Of a DNA stretch of 44,616 nt, positions 24,308 to 33,058 are shown in pieces; the stretch's first letter is position 1, and each line of letters opens with the position of its first letter. Origin of the DNA: an uncultured Flavobacteriales bacterium. Its GTDB lineage: Bacteria; Bacteroidota; Bacteroidia; Flavobacteriales_D; Sanyastnellaceae. The position numbers and the translations under genes are program-made. The stretch is taken from NCBI GenBank assembly GCA_905478325.1, contig CAJQIB010000050.1, forward strand, positions 1 through 44,616. Direction: 5' to 3'. The notes under the pieces are model-generated. The model was not told the origin of the DNA and searched no databases. It worked only from the letters and a program-made list of their open reading frames with translations.

Positions 24308-25105
24308 ATGCGACTTTTCATTGAGCTGTCTTACGACGGATCCCCTTTTCATGGGTGGCAACGACAACCGGAGTCCATTTCAGTTCAGCAAGAGATTGAA
24401 GCTCAGCTGACTCAGTTTCTGGGGGAGCGCGTTCCCGTTATGGGATGTGGCCGAACCGATACGGGTGTTCATGCTTCTTATTTTGTGGCCCATTGCGATT
24501 GGCCCACAGACACAGAACGAGCTAAACGGTATAGCGATTGGGATGAGGCTGCTTGGAAGTTGAATGGCATGTTGCCGCCTGAAATAGCCATTCATCGGAT
24601 GGTTCCTGTCCATCCCAAGGCACATGCCCGGTTTGATGCTATTGAACGGGGATACATTTACCGAATGCATCAGCGAAAAGATCCGTTTTTGTTGAGTCAA
24701 TCTGCACGTATTTATCGAAAAACAGATTTTGATCGCATGCAAGCGGCTTGCGCCTATTTGATTCGAAAGGGTGACTTCGCGTCTTTTTGCAAACTCGGTT
24801 CGGATCAAGGGACAACGATTTGTGATGTCCGCGAGGCGAGGATGACGAAGATCAATGAGCACGAATGGCAATTTGAAATTCGTGCCGATCGGTTTTTGCG
24901 GAACATGGTACGTGCCATTGTTGGAACGTTACTGGATGTCGGACAAGGAAGAAGGGAGCCCGAAGAGATGGAAGCCATACTAGCAAGTGGGCTGCGCTCT
25001 GAAGCCGGAAAGTCGGCGCCCGCCAACGGCTTGTTCTTGAGTCAAGTCACCTATCCGGAATCAATCTGGTCAAGCGCTGAACCATCCGTGAAGGGTTCGA
25101 ACTAA
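24308..25105 (+). CDS. truA: tRNA pseudouridine(38-40) synthase TruA
   Basis: The 265-residue enzyme isomerises uridines 38-40 in the anticodon stem of many tRNAs. The catalytic motif GCGRTDTGVHA (residues ~47-57) holds the nucleophile Asp. N-terminal LFIELSYDGSPFHGWQRQP and C-terminal FEIRADRFLRNMVRAIVGTLLDVG match the family throughout and the length is normal. Transcribed after the SPT-like gene, with the ABC exporter 22 bp downstream. Confidence 0.97.
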   Translation: MRLFIELSYDGSPFHGWQRQPESISVQQEIEAQLTQFLGERVPVMGCGRTDTGVHASYFVAHCDWPTDTERAKRYSDWDEAAWKLNGMLPPEIAIHRMVPVHPKAHARFDAIERGYIYRMHQRKDPFLLSQSARIYRKTDFDRMQAACAYLIRKGDFASFCKLGSDQGTTICDVREARMTKINEHEWQFEIRADRFLRNMVRAIVGTLLDVGQGRREPEEMEAILASGLRSEAGKSAPANGLFLSQVTYPESIWSSAEPSVKGSN

Positions 25106-25127
25106 CTTCGCTGTCAGATTCGATTCC

Positions 25128-26894
25128 ATGTCCCAACCAACCCGTTCTAGTAAAATATTTGACCGCCGCATCTTGCTGAAGATTCTGGCCCAAGCCCGTC
25201 CGTATAGATCGAGGTTTATTCGCACAGGTTCTATGGTGGTCCTGCTGTCTGGTTTGGTTTGGATTAGGCCGGCATTGATCAGGGAGGCGGTAGATGTTGC
25301 CATGCCGTCAGGAGACCTCAACGGGCTATTGAATATTTTTCTAGCCGTAGTGGCTTTGCTGATTGTTGAGGCATTGCTGCAATACCGAGTGACCTACCTC
25401 GCCAATTGGGTAGCTCAGTCTGTGAGCTTAGACCTCAGGGCAAAGTTGTTCTCTCACATTGCGCGTTTTCGATTGCGGTATTTTGATAAGACCCCCGTAG
25501 GAACATTGGTTACTCGCCATGTGAGTGATGTAGACGGCATAGCCAATGTTTTTTCAAACGGTATTTTAAATGCTATTGGTGACCTATTGGCGCTTTTCGT
25601 GGTGATTGGAACGATGTTCTACATCGACTGGAAATTGACGTTGTTTGCCTTGGCACCGATACCTGTATTGCTTGTTGCCACTCGAATTTTTCAGAAAGTC
25701 ATCAAAAAGGCATTCGTCGATGTTCGCAATCAGGTTTCTCGGATGAATGAATTTGTCCAAGAGCATGTCACGGGAATGCACATTGTTCAGGTTTTCAATC
25801 GCGAGAAACGAGAATCTCAAAAATTCAGCGAAATCAACGCCGAGCATCGCGAGGCCAACATTCGATCAATTTGGGCGTTCAGTGTCTTTTTCCCTTTGGT
25901 TGAAATGCTCTCGGCAACGAGTGTAGCATTGCTTCTGTGGTGGGGGCTTAGCGATGCGATGGAAGAGCGTTTGACCTTGGGCATTCTGCTTCAATTCATT
26001 CTGTATGTTTTCATGCTCTATCGGCCCATCAGGCAATTGGCAGACCGGTTCAATGTTCTTCAGATGGGCATTGTCAATTCAGATCGAGTCTTCAAGCTGC
26101 TTGCTCAAGATGAGCGAATTCCAGACGAAGGGAAGGCCAAGGAATGGGAATTGAAGGGTGAAATCCGATTCGATTCTGTTTGGTTTGCATATGAGGAGGA
26201 ACAATGGGTCTTAGAGGATGTGAGCTTTCATATTCCTGCTGGAGAAATGGTCGCATTCGTTGGTGCTACGGGTGCTGGAAAGTCAACGATTGTCAATTTA
26301 CTTACGCGTTTCTACACCCATCAAAAAGGGACGATCACCATCGATGGGGTGGACATCTGCGACATTCCGTTGTCCAACTTAAGAAAGCACATTGGCGTTG
26401 TATTGCAAGATGTTTTTCTCTTCTCTGATAACTTGATCAACAATGTGACCTTGCATGACAAGCGGTTTACTCAAGCTCAATTGGATGAGGCAGCTGAGGT
26501 AGTCGGTGCTCAAGATTTTATCGCTCAACTTCCGGAGGGGTGGAATCAAAATGTTCGAGAACGAGGAGCTATGATGTCTGTAGGCCAGCGCCAATTGATC
26601 GCTTTCATGCGGGCTTACATCGTGGCTCCTGAAATTCTAATTCTCGACGAAGCCACATCGAGCATTGACTCGGAGAGTGAAGTGCTCATCCAACGTGCCA
26701 CTGAGCGGGTTACAAAGGGAAGGACATCGCTAATTGTTGCGCATCGATTGAGCACCATCAGAGAAGCAGACCGGATCATCGTGCTGGATGCAGGGCGTGT
26801 CATTGAGCAAGGAACCCATGCCGAATTGCTGAAGCAAGAGGGGCCATACAGTGCTTTAAACCGTCTGCAGCACCATGATGTGCGTCAGGGTTGA
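25128..26894 (+). CDS. ABC exporter, fused permease/ATPase (MsbA-like)
   Basis: The 588-residue half-transporter has six membrane helices in residues ~20-310, including the coupling region with RYFDKTPVGTLVTRHVSDVDGI. The nucleotide-binding domain has Walker A GATGAGKS (residues ~377-384), Q-loop VVLQDVFLFS, signature MSVGQRQ (with Met-Ser instead of Leu-Ser at its start), Walker B ILILDEATSSID and an H-loop VAHRLST. It works as a homodimer or heterodimer exporting lipids or drugs; a single copy here suggests a homodimer. Substrate is not evident. The preceding truA end contains TAACTTCG 17 nt before this start, a possible promoter. Confidence 0.94.
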   Translation: MSQPTRSSKIFDRRILLKILAQARPYRSRFIRTGSMVVLLSGLVWIRPALIREAVDVAMPSGDLNGLLNIFLAVVALLIVEALLQYRVTYLANWVAQSVSLDLRAKLFSHIARFRLRYFDKTPVGTLVTRHVSDVDGIANVFSNGILNAIGDLLALFVVIGTMFYIDWKLTLFALAPIPVLLVATRIFQKVIKKAFVDVRNQVSRMNEFVQEHVTGMHIVQVFNREKRESQKFSEINAEHREANIRSIWAFSVFFPLVEMLSATSVALLLWWGLSDAMEERLTLGILLQFILYVFMLYRPIRQLADRFNVLQMGIVNSDRVFKLLAQDERIPDEGKAKEWELKGEIRFDSVWFAYEEEQWVLEDVSFHIPAGEMVAFVGATGAGKSTIVNLLTRFYTHQKGTITIDGVDICDIPLSNLRKHIGVVLQDVFLFSDNLINNVTLHDKRFTQAQLDEAAEVVGAQDFIAQLPEGWNQNVRERGAMMSVGQRQLIAFMRAYIVAPEILILDEATSSIDSESEVLIQRATERVTKGRTSLIVAHRLSTIREADRIIVLDAGRVIEQGTHAELLKQEGPYSALNRLQHHDVRQG

Positions 26895-26920
26895 AAGAAC
26901 CTGCTGTCGTTGTGAATCCC

Positions 26921-27400
26921 TTAAGCCTTTTGAAAGGTAACCTGGGCGAGTAACGAGAGGAGCTTAAAAGCGGATGCTTGATTGAATTCTTGAAATTCTT
27001 CTCTCAGCGTGGAATTTCGGTTCCAGCGAACCATCGAACGCTTGATTTTTTTGATCCGAGAAATGGTCACATAAATTTCCGGGAGCAGCTCGCTATCCAA
27101 CGCATTGAGCTCTTGGCTGTGGTATTCTGTAAACTTGATCAATGGGCGAGTTCGCACAAAGCACAAGAAATACAATCTCGCTTTCATCGGAGAGTCCGAG
27201 AGTAAATGAAATGACGTGTTGCGGTACTGCAAGTTCTTTCGCACGCAACGGTGATACAGGGAGGATGCGGCCAATTTGAAATTGGGATGCACTCCTCGGT
27301 GGATCCATCGTAGCAACACGTGGTACGTGTCGGCCAACCTGTGTGACTTAGGGGCTGGAATGGTGATGTTCCAGGGGGCTCCGATACTCAGTAAACGCAT
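26921..27400 (-). CDS. Small basic hypothetical protein
   Basis: This is a 159-residue open frame on the minus strand filling the gap between the ABC exporter and paaD. It is rich in Arg/Lys (for example VTISRIKKIKRSMVRWNRN), without signal peptide, membrane segment or recognised domain. Its codon choice and the tight fit between flanking genes favour a real gene, but the plus strand also carries a shorter open frame (26978-27205) and I cannot confirm homology. It starts 41 bp downstream of the paaD stop on the same strand, so it could be the last gene of the paa operon. Confidence 0.5.
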   Translation of the reverse strand: MRLLSIGAPWNITIPAPKSHRLADTYHVLLRWIHRGVHPNFKLAASSLYHRCVRKNLQYRNTSFHLLSDSPMKARLYFLCFVRTRPLIKFTEYHSQELNALDSELLPEIYVTISRIKKIKRSMVRWNRNSTLREEFQEFNQASAFKLLSLLAQVTFQKA

Positions 27401-27441
27401 GTCGCCACTTACGAGGGCAGCATGTTCAAGGTTTCAAAAAA

Positions 27442-27930
27442 TTAGATGCACTTAAAGTGATCGAATGGCTCACGGCAGGCATTGCATTTAAAGTGTGCCT
27501 TGCAAGCTGTAGACCCGAAAGCACTAACTAAATGGGTGTCAGTGCTTTTGCATCGAGGGCATGGCGTGATGCGACCTTTTCCGAGCAAAAAAGCCTTGTC
27601 AGCGCTTTGACCAGTGGGCGGTGCAATGCCATGTTTTTCCATTTTCAAACGCGCCTCTTCTCCAATCCAATCGGTGGTCCAAGCAGGAGTACGAACAATT
27701 TCGGTGCGGCTGTTCGGATAGATGACTTTCGCAGCGGCGAGGACATCTTCGGCAATGACATCAGTCGCGGGACAACCAGAATACGTCGGTGTAATGCGAA
27801 TTACAATGACATCCCCATCTTGAACAACCTCCCGGACCATGCCCATTTCCATCACATTGAGAAAGGGGATTTCGGGGTCCATAACGTCGTAAAGACATCG
27901 CGTGACTTCTGCGACCGGATCGGTTACCAT
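27442..27930 (-). CDS. paaD: 1,2-phenylacetyl-CoA epoxidase subunit PaaD
   Basis: The 162-residue protein has an N-terminal MIP18/DUF59 domain (DVMDPEIPFLNVMEMGMVREV; TPTYSGCPATDVI, residues ~15-60) and a C-terminal zinc-ribbon-like Cys cluster (CPRCKSTDTH, then CKAHFKCNACREPFDHFKC). PaaD is thought to help mature the iron-sulfur/di-iron parts of the PaaABCE epoxidase. It overlaps the end of paaC by 7 bp. Confidence 0.95.
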   Translation of the reverse strand: MVTDPVAEVTRCLYDVMDPEIPFLNVMEMGMVREVVQDGDVIVIRITPTYSGCPATDVIAEDVLAAAKVIYPNSRTEIVRTPAWTTDWIGEEARLKMEKHGIAPPTGQSADKAFLLGKGRITPCPRCKSTDTHLVSAFGSTACKAHFKCNACREPFDHFKCI

Positions 27931-28682
27931 TTGGCGTCAGGGTGCAAGCGCGGAACGGCTTGCATTTCGGCAAGTAAATAACTCAGGTGTTCGGTGTGCA
28001 GGCCGTTTCTTCCGCCAACTTGCTTCCAATCATCAGTGGGTAGGATCAAAGTGGCTTCTGCGAGGACTGCCGAAACACGTTCTTTCCAGGTGAGCTCGAT
28101 GCTTTTGCAATCGGGCATGGCTCCTGATGTGATGGCTGCATCTAAAATGGGGTGTGCTTCAAAACATTCCCCGATGTAAGGCCAAAGTCGGTCGACACTC
28201 TCTTGAATTCGGGTTTTACTCAGGTCTGTACCGTCGCCCAATCGAATCATCCATTCTGCCGAATGTGCCGCATGGTAACGCACTTCTTTCAGAGCTTTCG
28301 TTGCAATCGCTGCAATCTCCAAGTCAAAAGTTTGTTGTGCAAGATGGCCATATCGAATCATGGCGAACTGATCAAAGAAAAACTGGCGGGCTATGGTGTC
28401 CCCGAAGTGACCGTTCGGGAGCTCAACGAGTAATAAATTTCTATACTCACGATCAGACCTGAAAAAAGCCAAGCGGTCCTCGTCGCGTCCTTCGCCCTCC
28501 AAAAGTCCGGCATGCGTTAAAATTGCTCGGGATTGACCAATTAAATCCAAGGCGACATTGGACAATGCAATGTCTTCTTCAAGTGCTGGTGCATGGCCGC
28601 ACCATTCACTGAGGCGTTGTCCAAGGATCAGCGCATCATCAGCCAAGCTGAGTAGCCACTCAAAGTGTTGTGCTTTTGTCAC
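27924..28682 (-). CDS. paaC: 1,2-phenylacetyl-CoA epoxidase subunit PaaC
   Basis: The 252-residue ferritin-like helical protein is the structural partner of PaaA in the epoxidase core. Family blocks: LADDALILGQRLSEWCGHAPALEEDIAL (residues ~12-39), NGHFGDTIARQFFFDQF, ALKEVRYHAAHSAEW. The start is GTG at 28682, 3 bp from the paaB stop; no good ATG lies nearby. Overlaps paaD at its 3' end. Confidence 0.95.
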   Translation of the reverse strand: MTKAQHFEWLLSLADDALILGQRLSEWCGHAPALEEDIALSNVALDLIGQSRAILTHAGLLEGEGRDEDRLAFFRSDREYRNLLLVELPNGHFGDTIARQFFFDQFAMIRYGHLAQQTFDLEIAAIATKALKEVRYHAAHSAEWMIRLGDGTDLSKTRIQESVDRLWPYIGECFEAHPILDAAITSGAMPDCKSIELTWKERVSAVLAEATLILPTDDWKQVGGRNGLHTEHLSYLLAEMQAVPRLHPDAKW

Positions 28683-28685
28683 GAA

Positions 28686-28979
28686 TTACATGTTTTTCAC
28701 CTCGTCGGGTAAAGTGTAGAAAGTCGGATGCCGGTAAACTTTGTCGTTTGCGGGATCAAATAGAATGTCTTTGTCAGCAGGAGAGGAAGCCGAGATGGCT
28801 TCTGCTGGAAGAACCCAAATGCTCACGCCTTCCTGACGTCTCGTATAGACGTCACGGGCATTGGCGATGGCCATAGTGGCATCGGATGCGTGCAGACTGC
28901 CTACATGTTTGTGGCTCAATCCTTGACGGCTTCGAACAAAGACCTCCCAAAGAGGCCATTTGGATGATTCACTGCTCAT
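28686..28979 (-). CDS. paaB: 1,2-phenylacetyl-CoA epoxidase subunit PaaB
   Basis: The 97-residue protein begins with [24 protein letters not shown], the PaaB hallmark, and has the conserved [18 protein letters not shown] block. PaaB bridges PaaAC dimers in the epoxidase. Its ATG overlaps the paaA stop by 4 bp. Confidence 0.96.
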   Translation of the reverse strand: MSSESSKWPLWEVFVRSRQGLSHKHVGSLHASDATMAIANARDVYTRRQEGVSIWVLPAEAISASSPADKDILFDPANDKVYRHPTFYTLPDEVKNM

Positions 28980-29923
28980 GCGGCATTGGTTTGATTCGGC
29001 GTCACCTTCGTTCTCATTTTCTCAGCATAGGCAGAGGCAGCTTGCCGCACCCATTGACCGTCGCGGTGCGCTTTTTTTCTTGCGGCAATGCGCTCCTTGT
29101 TGCAAGGTCCATTGCCCGCAATCACATTGAAGAACTCTTGCCAGTCAATGGCTCCCATTTCATAATGCCCAGTTGACTGATTCCACTTTAGGTCCTTGTC
29201 AGGAACCGTCAATCCAAGAAGTTCGACTTGAGGGATGGTCATGTCAACAAAGCGCTGGCGCAATTCATCATTGCTGAAGCGTTTGATTTTCCATCGCATG
29301 GACTGTTCGTTGTGCGTTGAGGACTCGTCATTGGGCCCAAACATCATGAGAGAAGGCCACCACCAACGGTTGAGGGAGTCTTGCGCCATTTCACGCTGTT
29401 CATCGGTGCCTTCGCACAGGTTGAGCATGATTTGAAATCCTTGGCGCTGGTGAAAACTCTCTTCCTTACACACGCGAACCATCGCACGCGCATACGGCCC
29501 ATAACTGCACTTGCAAAGGGGGACTTGGTTCATAATCGCAGCTCCGTCAACCAGCCATCCAATGGCCCCCATATCCGCCCAAGTCAAAGTGGGGTAATTG
29601 AAGATACTAGAATATTTCGCGCGTCCTTCAATCAACGCGTCCATCAAGTCATCACGCTGGGCTCCGAGTGTTTCAGCAGCGGAATACAAATAGAGGCCAT
29701 GTCCTGCCTCATCCTGCACCTTGGCCAATAGAATGGCCTTCCTTTGCAGGCTAGGAGCTCGCGTAATCCAATTTCCTTCAGGTAACATGCCAATAATTTC
29801 GCTGTGGGCATGTTGACTGATTTGTCGGATGAGCGTCTTACGATAGTCATCTGGCATCCAGTCTTTCGCCTCGATTTTTTGATCGGCGGCGATGTAGTCT
29901 TCAAATCGTTGGTTCAGGTCCAT
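28976..29923 (-). CDS. paaA: 1,2-phenylacetyl-CoA epoxidase catalytic subunit PaaA
   Basis: The 315-residue di-iron oxygenase subunit opens the aromatic ring pathway by converting phenylacetyl-CoA to its 1,2-epoxide with O2 and reducing power from PaaE. Iron-binding ExxH motifs are visible as DEAGHG (residues ~91-96) and EESFH further on. ATG 29923 ([14 protein letters not shown]) is chosen by family length; the open frame upstream to 29989 crosses the promoter region. A perfect TATATTTG box is at 29943-29950 on the minus strand. First gene of paaABCD. Confidence 0.96.
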   Translation of the reverse strand: MDLNQRFEDYIAADQKIEAKDWMPDDYRKTLIRQISQHAHSEIIGMLPEGNWITRAPSLQRKAILLAKVQDEAGHGLYLYSAAETLGAQRDDLMDALIEGRAKYSSIFNYPTLTWADMGAIGWLVDGAAIMNQVPLCKCSYGPYARAMVRVCKEESFHQRQGFQIMLNLCEGTDEQREMAQDSLNRWWWPSLMMFGPNDESSTHNEQSMRWKIKRFSNDELRQRFVDMTIPQVELLGLTVPDKDLKWNQSTGHYEMGAIDWQEFFNVIAGNGPCNKERIAARKKAHRDGQWVRQAASAYAEKMRTKVTPNQTNAA

Positions 29924-29942
29924 TGCATGAATTGATTCACTG

Positions 29943-29950
29943 CAAATATA
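29943..29950 (-). promoter_or_regulatory. -7 box TATATTTG of paaABCD
   Basis: Perfect TAnnTTTG on the minus strand, 19 nt before the paaA ATG. A short inverted repeat TGAAT-tg-ATTCA (29928-29939) sits between box and start and could be an operator half. Confidence 0.55.
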
Positions 29951-30021
29951 CGGCTCCACGCCCCGTTGGTTCTTCTCGTGTTTTTTCAATGCATATTCAT
30001 TCTGAAGCCGCTCTATTCTCC

Positions 30022-30029
30022 TACTTTTG
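30022..30029 (+). promoter_or_regulatory. -7 box TACTTTTG of paaE
   Basis: Perfect TAnnTTTG, 4 nt before the paaE ATG at 30034, in the 110-bp region shared with the divergent paaA promoter. Confidence 0.6.
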
Positions 30030-30033
30030 CACT

Positions 30034-31113
30034 ATGAATGCGTTTTACTCATTGGAGGTTATTGAAGTTCGGCGGGAAACAGAAGATTGTGTTTCCATTG
30101 CGTTAAGACCGCAGGCCTCAGACGTTGAAAAATTTGAGTTTAAAGCAGGCCAATACCTGACGTTGAATGCAACGATCGGTGGGAAAGAAGTGCGTAGAAG
30201 CTACTCTATCTGTAGTTCGCCTGCAGACGGTGAATTACGGGTTGCGGTGAAGCGCGTGGAGAACGGTGTATTCAGCAATTGGGCCAATGGTTCCCTGGAA
30301 GTGGGCGATTCGTTGGAATCCATGACACCGCGTGGAAACTTTGTGTTGGAGACGTCTTCAGATGCGACCAATCAGTATGCTGCTTTTGTTGCGGGTTCAG
30401 GCATTACGCCGGTCCTCAGTCAAATTCGGTCGGTCTTGATGAGTGAAAAGGGAAGTCAATTCACTCTGTTCTATGTCAACAAAGACACGGCGAGCATCAT
30501 TTTTAGAGAGCAATTGCAGGAGCTTAAGGATCAATTTATGGATCGATTGAGCGTGTTTCATTTGTTGACAAGGGAGCCACTTGAAGCAGAATTATTTCAC
30601 GGCCGCTTGGATGAAGACCGGTGCTCCCGCATTTTATCGAGCAACTTAATCGACATTCAACAATGTCACGGGGTGTACTTGTGCGGGCCTGAAGAGATGA
30701 TCTGGGCGTGTAAGTCGGCCTTAGAAACTGCGGGTGTAACCGAAGACTCCATTCATTTTGAACTGTTCACATCGTCTGTAAAAGCCGAAAAGACAGAGCA
30801 AAAGGCCGTTCCGGTGCAATCAGAGGGTGATTCCAAGTCACTCGCGATTGTGCTTGATGGAATCACCACCATGGTGGAAATAAAGGGCAACAAAACCATC
30901 ATGGATGCCGCTTTGGACATCGGATTGGATGCCCCTTACAGCTGTCTTGGTGGAGTGTGTTGTACCTGCCGTGCGAAGATGACGAAAGGCAAGGTCCGAA
31001 TGGATGTCAACTACGCGCTAGAAGCCTCTGAAACGGAAGCTGGATTTGTGTTGACATGTCAATCCCATCTGGAGGGAGAAGGCCCCTTCGAAGTGGATTT
31101 TGATCAGCAGTAA
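30034..31113 (+). CDS. paaE: 1,2-phenylacetyl-CoA epoxidase reductase subunit PaaE
   Basis: The 359-residue oxidoreductase passes electrons from NAD(P)H to the PaaABC epoxidase. It has an FAD domain with RRSYS (residues 54-58), an NAD-binding domain with AGSGITPVLSQIRSVL (~residues 116-131), and a C-terminal plant-type 2Fe-2S domain with Cys304, Cys309, Cys312 and Cys342. ATG 30034 is chosen because the FAD domain starts directly and a TACTTTTG box ends 4 nt upstream. It is divergent from paaABCD rather than in the same operon, and converges on the ABC-F gene with 1 bp between stops. Confidence 0.95.
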   Translation: MNAFYSLEVIEVRRETEDCVSIALRPQASDVEKFEFKAGQYLTLNATIGGKEVRRSYSICSSPADGELRVAVKRVENGVFSNWANGSLEVGDSLESMTPRGNFVLETSSDATNQYAAFVAGSGITPVLSQIRSVLMSEKGSQFTLFYVNKDTASIIFREQLQELKDQFMDRLSVFHLLTREPLEAELFHGRLDEDRCSRILSSNLIDIQQCHGVYLCGPEEMIWACKSALETAGVTEDSIHFELFTSSVKAEKTEQKAVPVQSEGDSKSLAIVLDGITTMVEIKGNKTIMDAALDIGLDAPYSCLGGVCCTCRAKMTKGKVRMDVNYALEASETEAGFVLTCQSHLEGEGPFEVDFDQQ

Positions 31114-31114
31114 A

Positions 31115-32998
31115 TCAATTGGGATCTTTTTCGGAAAGCTCTAACCAGCGCATTTCCGCTGCGTCAAGCGATTCCGCTACTTCGCCCAATTGAGAGCTAA
31201 TTCGGCTCAGGGCCTCATGCTCGGTCGCACCAGCAAGTGCTTGTTCCAATTCTGACTTTTCTAAGCCCAACGTTTTGATGCGCTCTTCGAGTTGTTCGAA
31301 TTCGAATTTCTCCTTGTATGTACGGCGATTGGAGTAGTCGTTTCGTGTCTCCTTTTCACGATGCTTTTTGGCCGTTTCCTTTTCAATGCGCTCTTGCGAG
31401 ATCTGTTCTTCTCGAGCAATCCGATACTGTGTATAGTTGCCCGGATAGTCCCGAACCTCAGTCATTCCAGCTTCTCCTAAGACCCAGATGTGTTCCACCA
31501 GGCGGTCCATGAAGTACCGGTCGTGTGAGACTACAATCAAGCATCCAGGGAAGTCTAGAAGGAATTCCTCCAGCACCTGCAACGTGAAAATGTCCAGATC
31601 ATTGGTCGGCTCATCGAGAATGAGGAAGTTGGGATTCCGCATAATGACTTGCAGCAAATGCAAGCGTTTCTTTTCCCCTCCACTCAGCAACGAAATGTGT
31701 AAGTGGTGCGTGGAACGGGGAAACAAGAAGCGTTCTAATAACTGAGCGGCGGTCAGTTTTTGACCTCCTTTCAAGGGCATGAATTCAGCAATCTCTCGCA
31801 CAGCTTCAATGACGCGTAGTCCGTCTGGAAAGGAAGCTCCATGCTGGCTGAAATGCCCAAATACAATGGTTTCACCCACGACGACCTTGCCTGTTTTCGG
31901 CTCCGCAGCTTGGACAATCAAATCGAGTAGAGATGATTTCCCCGAGCCGTTTGCCCCAACAATGCCGATCCGCTCTTGCCGCTTGAAATGGTGTGTCAGC
32001 CCATCAAATAACACGCGATCACCAAAGGATTGGCTGACTTTGATGAGTTCTATGATCTTACCGCCGAGACGGTGTGGATTCAAAGCAATATGAAACGGGT
32101 CGTTCTCCAGGGATACCTTGGCTTTCGATTTGATTTCATAGAATCGATCGATTCGGGATTTGGATTTTCCGGTCCGTGCTGAGGGGGTCGAGCGCATCCA
32201 ATCAAGTTCTCGTTTGAATGTGCGGCGCGCCTTGTCGCGAACCGCCAAGGCGTTGTCATGCCGTTCGGATTTTTTCTCTAAGAAGTAACTGAAATTCCCT
32301 TTGTATCGGTACAATTCACCGTCATCCAGCTCGATGATGTTGTCGCACACATTTTCAAGGAAGTACCGGTCGTGCGTCACCATGAGCAAGGTCATCTTAG
32401 CTTGAGCAAGATGCTTTTCAAGCCAATGAATCATTTCCAAGTCCAAGTGGTTGGTAGGCTCGTCAAGGAAAAGTAAGTCAGGCTCTTCGATCAGGACTTT
32501 TGCCAAAGCAATCCGACGTTGCTCTCCTCCGCTCAATGTGCCAACCTGACGACTCAAGTCGTGCAAATTCAGCTTGCCAAGAACCTCTTTTGCACGTGCT
32601 TCAAAATCCCAACCGCCTGATTGGTCCATGGCGTCATACGCTGTCTGAAGGGCATCGCCTGTGGCGCCGTTCTCGATAGCCGCAGCGTAGTTATGAACGG
32701 CCTTGACAGCTTGGTTGTCGCCTTCGAACAGGGTGTCTAATATGGTGGAGGATTGATCAAACCCATGATCTTGATGCAAATAGGCCCAATGCACTCCTGC
32801 CGCAAAGCTCACGCGGCCGCTATCTGCTGGGCTGAGGTTGCAGATAGCCTTCATGAGGGTGCTTTTTCCCGCTCCATTTCGTGCGACCAGAGCTGTTTTT
32901 TGTCCCGCTCCAAGTCCAAACGTGATGTCTTCAAAAAGCAACCGTTCTCCGAATCTTTTGGTCAAGTTTTCGACCGATAAAACATTGCTCTGTGACAT
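31115..32998 (-). CDS. ABC-F family ATPase (Uup-like)
   Basis: The 627-residue soluble protein has two nucleotide-binding domains: Walker A ARNGAGKS (~residues 39-46) with signature LSGGEQRR and Walker B LLFLDEPTNHLD; then GANGSGKS with LSGGEKKR and FLILDEPTNDLD. A linker sits between them and a charged C-terminal coiled coil (EEQISQERIEKETAKKHREK onward) is typical of Uup. No membrane helices. ABC-F proteins act on ribosomes or, for Uup, on DNA/ribosome-related processes; specific role unclear. A TACTTTCG box lies 5 nt before its ATG on the minus strand. Confidence 0.94.
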   Translation of the reverse strand: MSQSNVLSVENLTKRFGERLLFEDITFGLGAGQKTALVARNGAGKSTLMKAICNLSPADSGRVSFAAGVHWAYLHQDHGFDQSSTILDTLFEGDNQAVKAVHNYAAAIENGATGDALQTAYDAMDQSGGWDFEARAKEVLGKLNLHDLSRQVGTLSGGEQRRIALAKVLIEEPDLLFLDEPTNHLDLEMIHWLEKHLAQAKMTLLMVTHDRYFLENVCDNIIELDDGELYRYKGNFSYFLEKKSERHDNALAVRDKARRTFKRELDWMRSTPSARTGKSKSRIDRFYEIKSKAKVSLENDPFHIALNPHRLGGKIIELIKVSQSFGDRVLFDGLTHHFKRQERIGIVGANGSGKSSLLDLIVQAAEPKTGKVVVGETIVFGHFSQHGASFPDGLRVIEAVREIAEFMPLKGGQKLTAAQLLERFLFPRSTHHLHISLLSGGEKKRLHLLQVIMRNPNFLILDEPTNDLDIFTLQVLEEFLLDFPGCLIVVSHDRYFMDRLVEHIWVLGEAGMTEVRDYPGNYTQYRIAREEQISQERIEKETAKKHREKETRNDYSNRRTYKEKFEFEQLEERIKTLGLEKSELEQALAGATEHEALSRISSQLGEVAESLDAAEMRWLELSEKDPN

Positions 32999-33003
32999 GG
33001 ACG

Positions 33004-33011
33004 CGAAAGTA
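33004..33011 (-). promoter_or_regulatory. -7-like box TACTTTCG of the ABC-F gene
   Basis: One mismatch from TAnnTTTG on the minus strand, ending 5 nt before the ATG at 32998. Confidence 0.45.
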
Positions 33012-33058
33012 CACCTTCACGGAGGGCATCACACGCAAAAGCCATTGTAAATTGCTCC

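Noticed and set aside
25090-25110. tRNA T-arm-like GGTTCGAAC at the truA 3' end
   Set aside because: No acceptor, D- or anticodon stems around it; it is coding sequence of truA.
27532-27981. 149-codon plus-strand frame opposite paaD
   Set aside because: Overlaps a confidently identified gene and has no recognisable domain.
29924-29989. N-terminal extension of PaaA upstream of ATG 29923
   Set aside because: It would include the TATATTTG promoter box, and homologues start at the [11 protein letters not shown] position.
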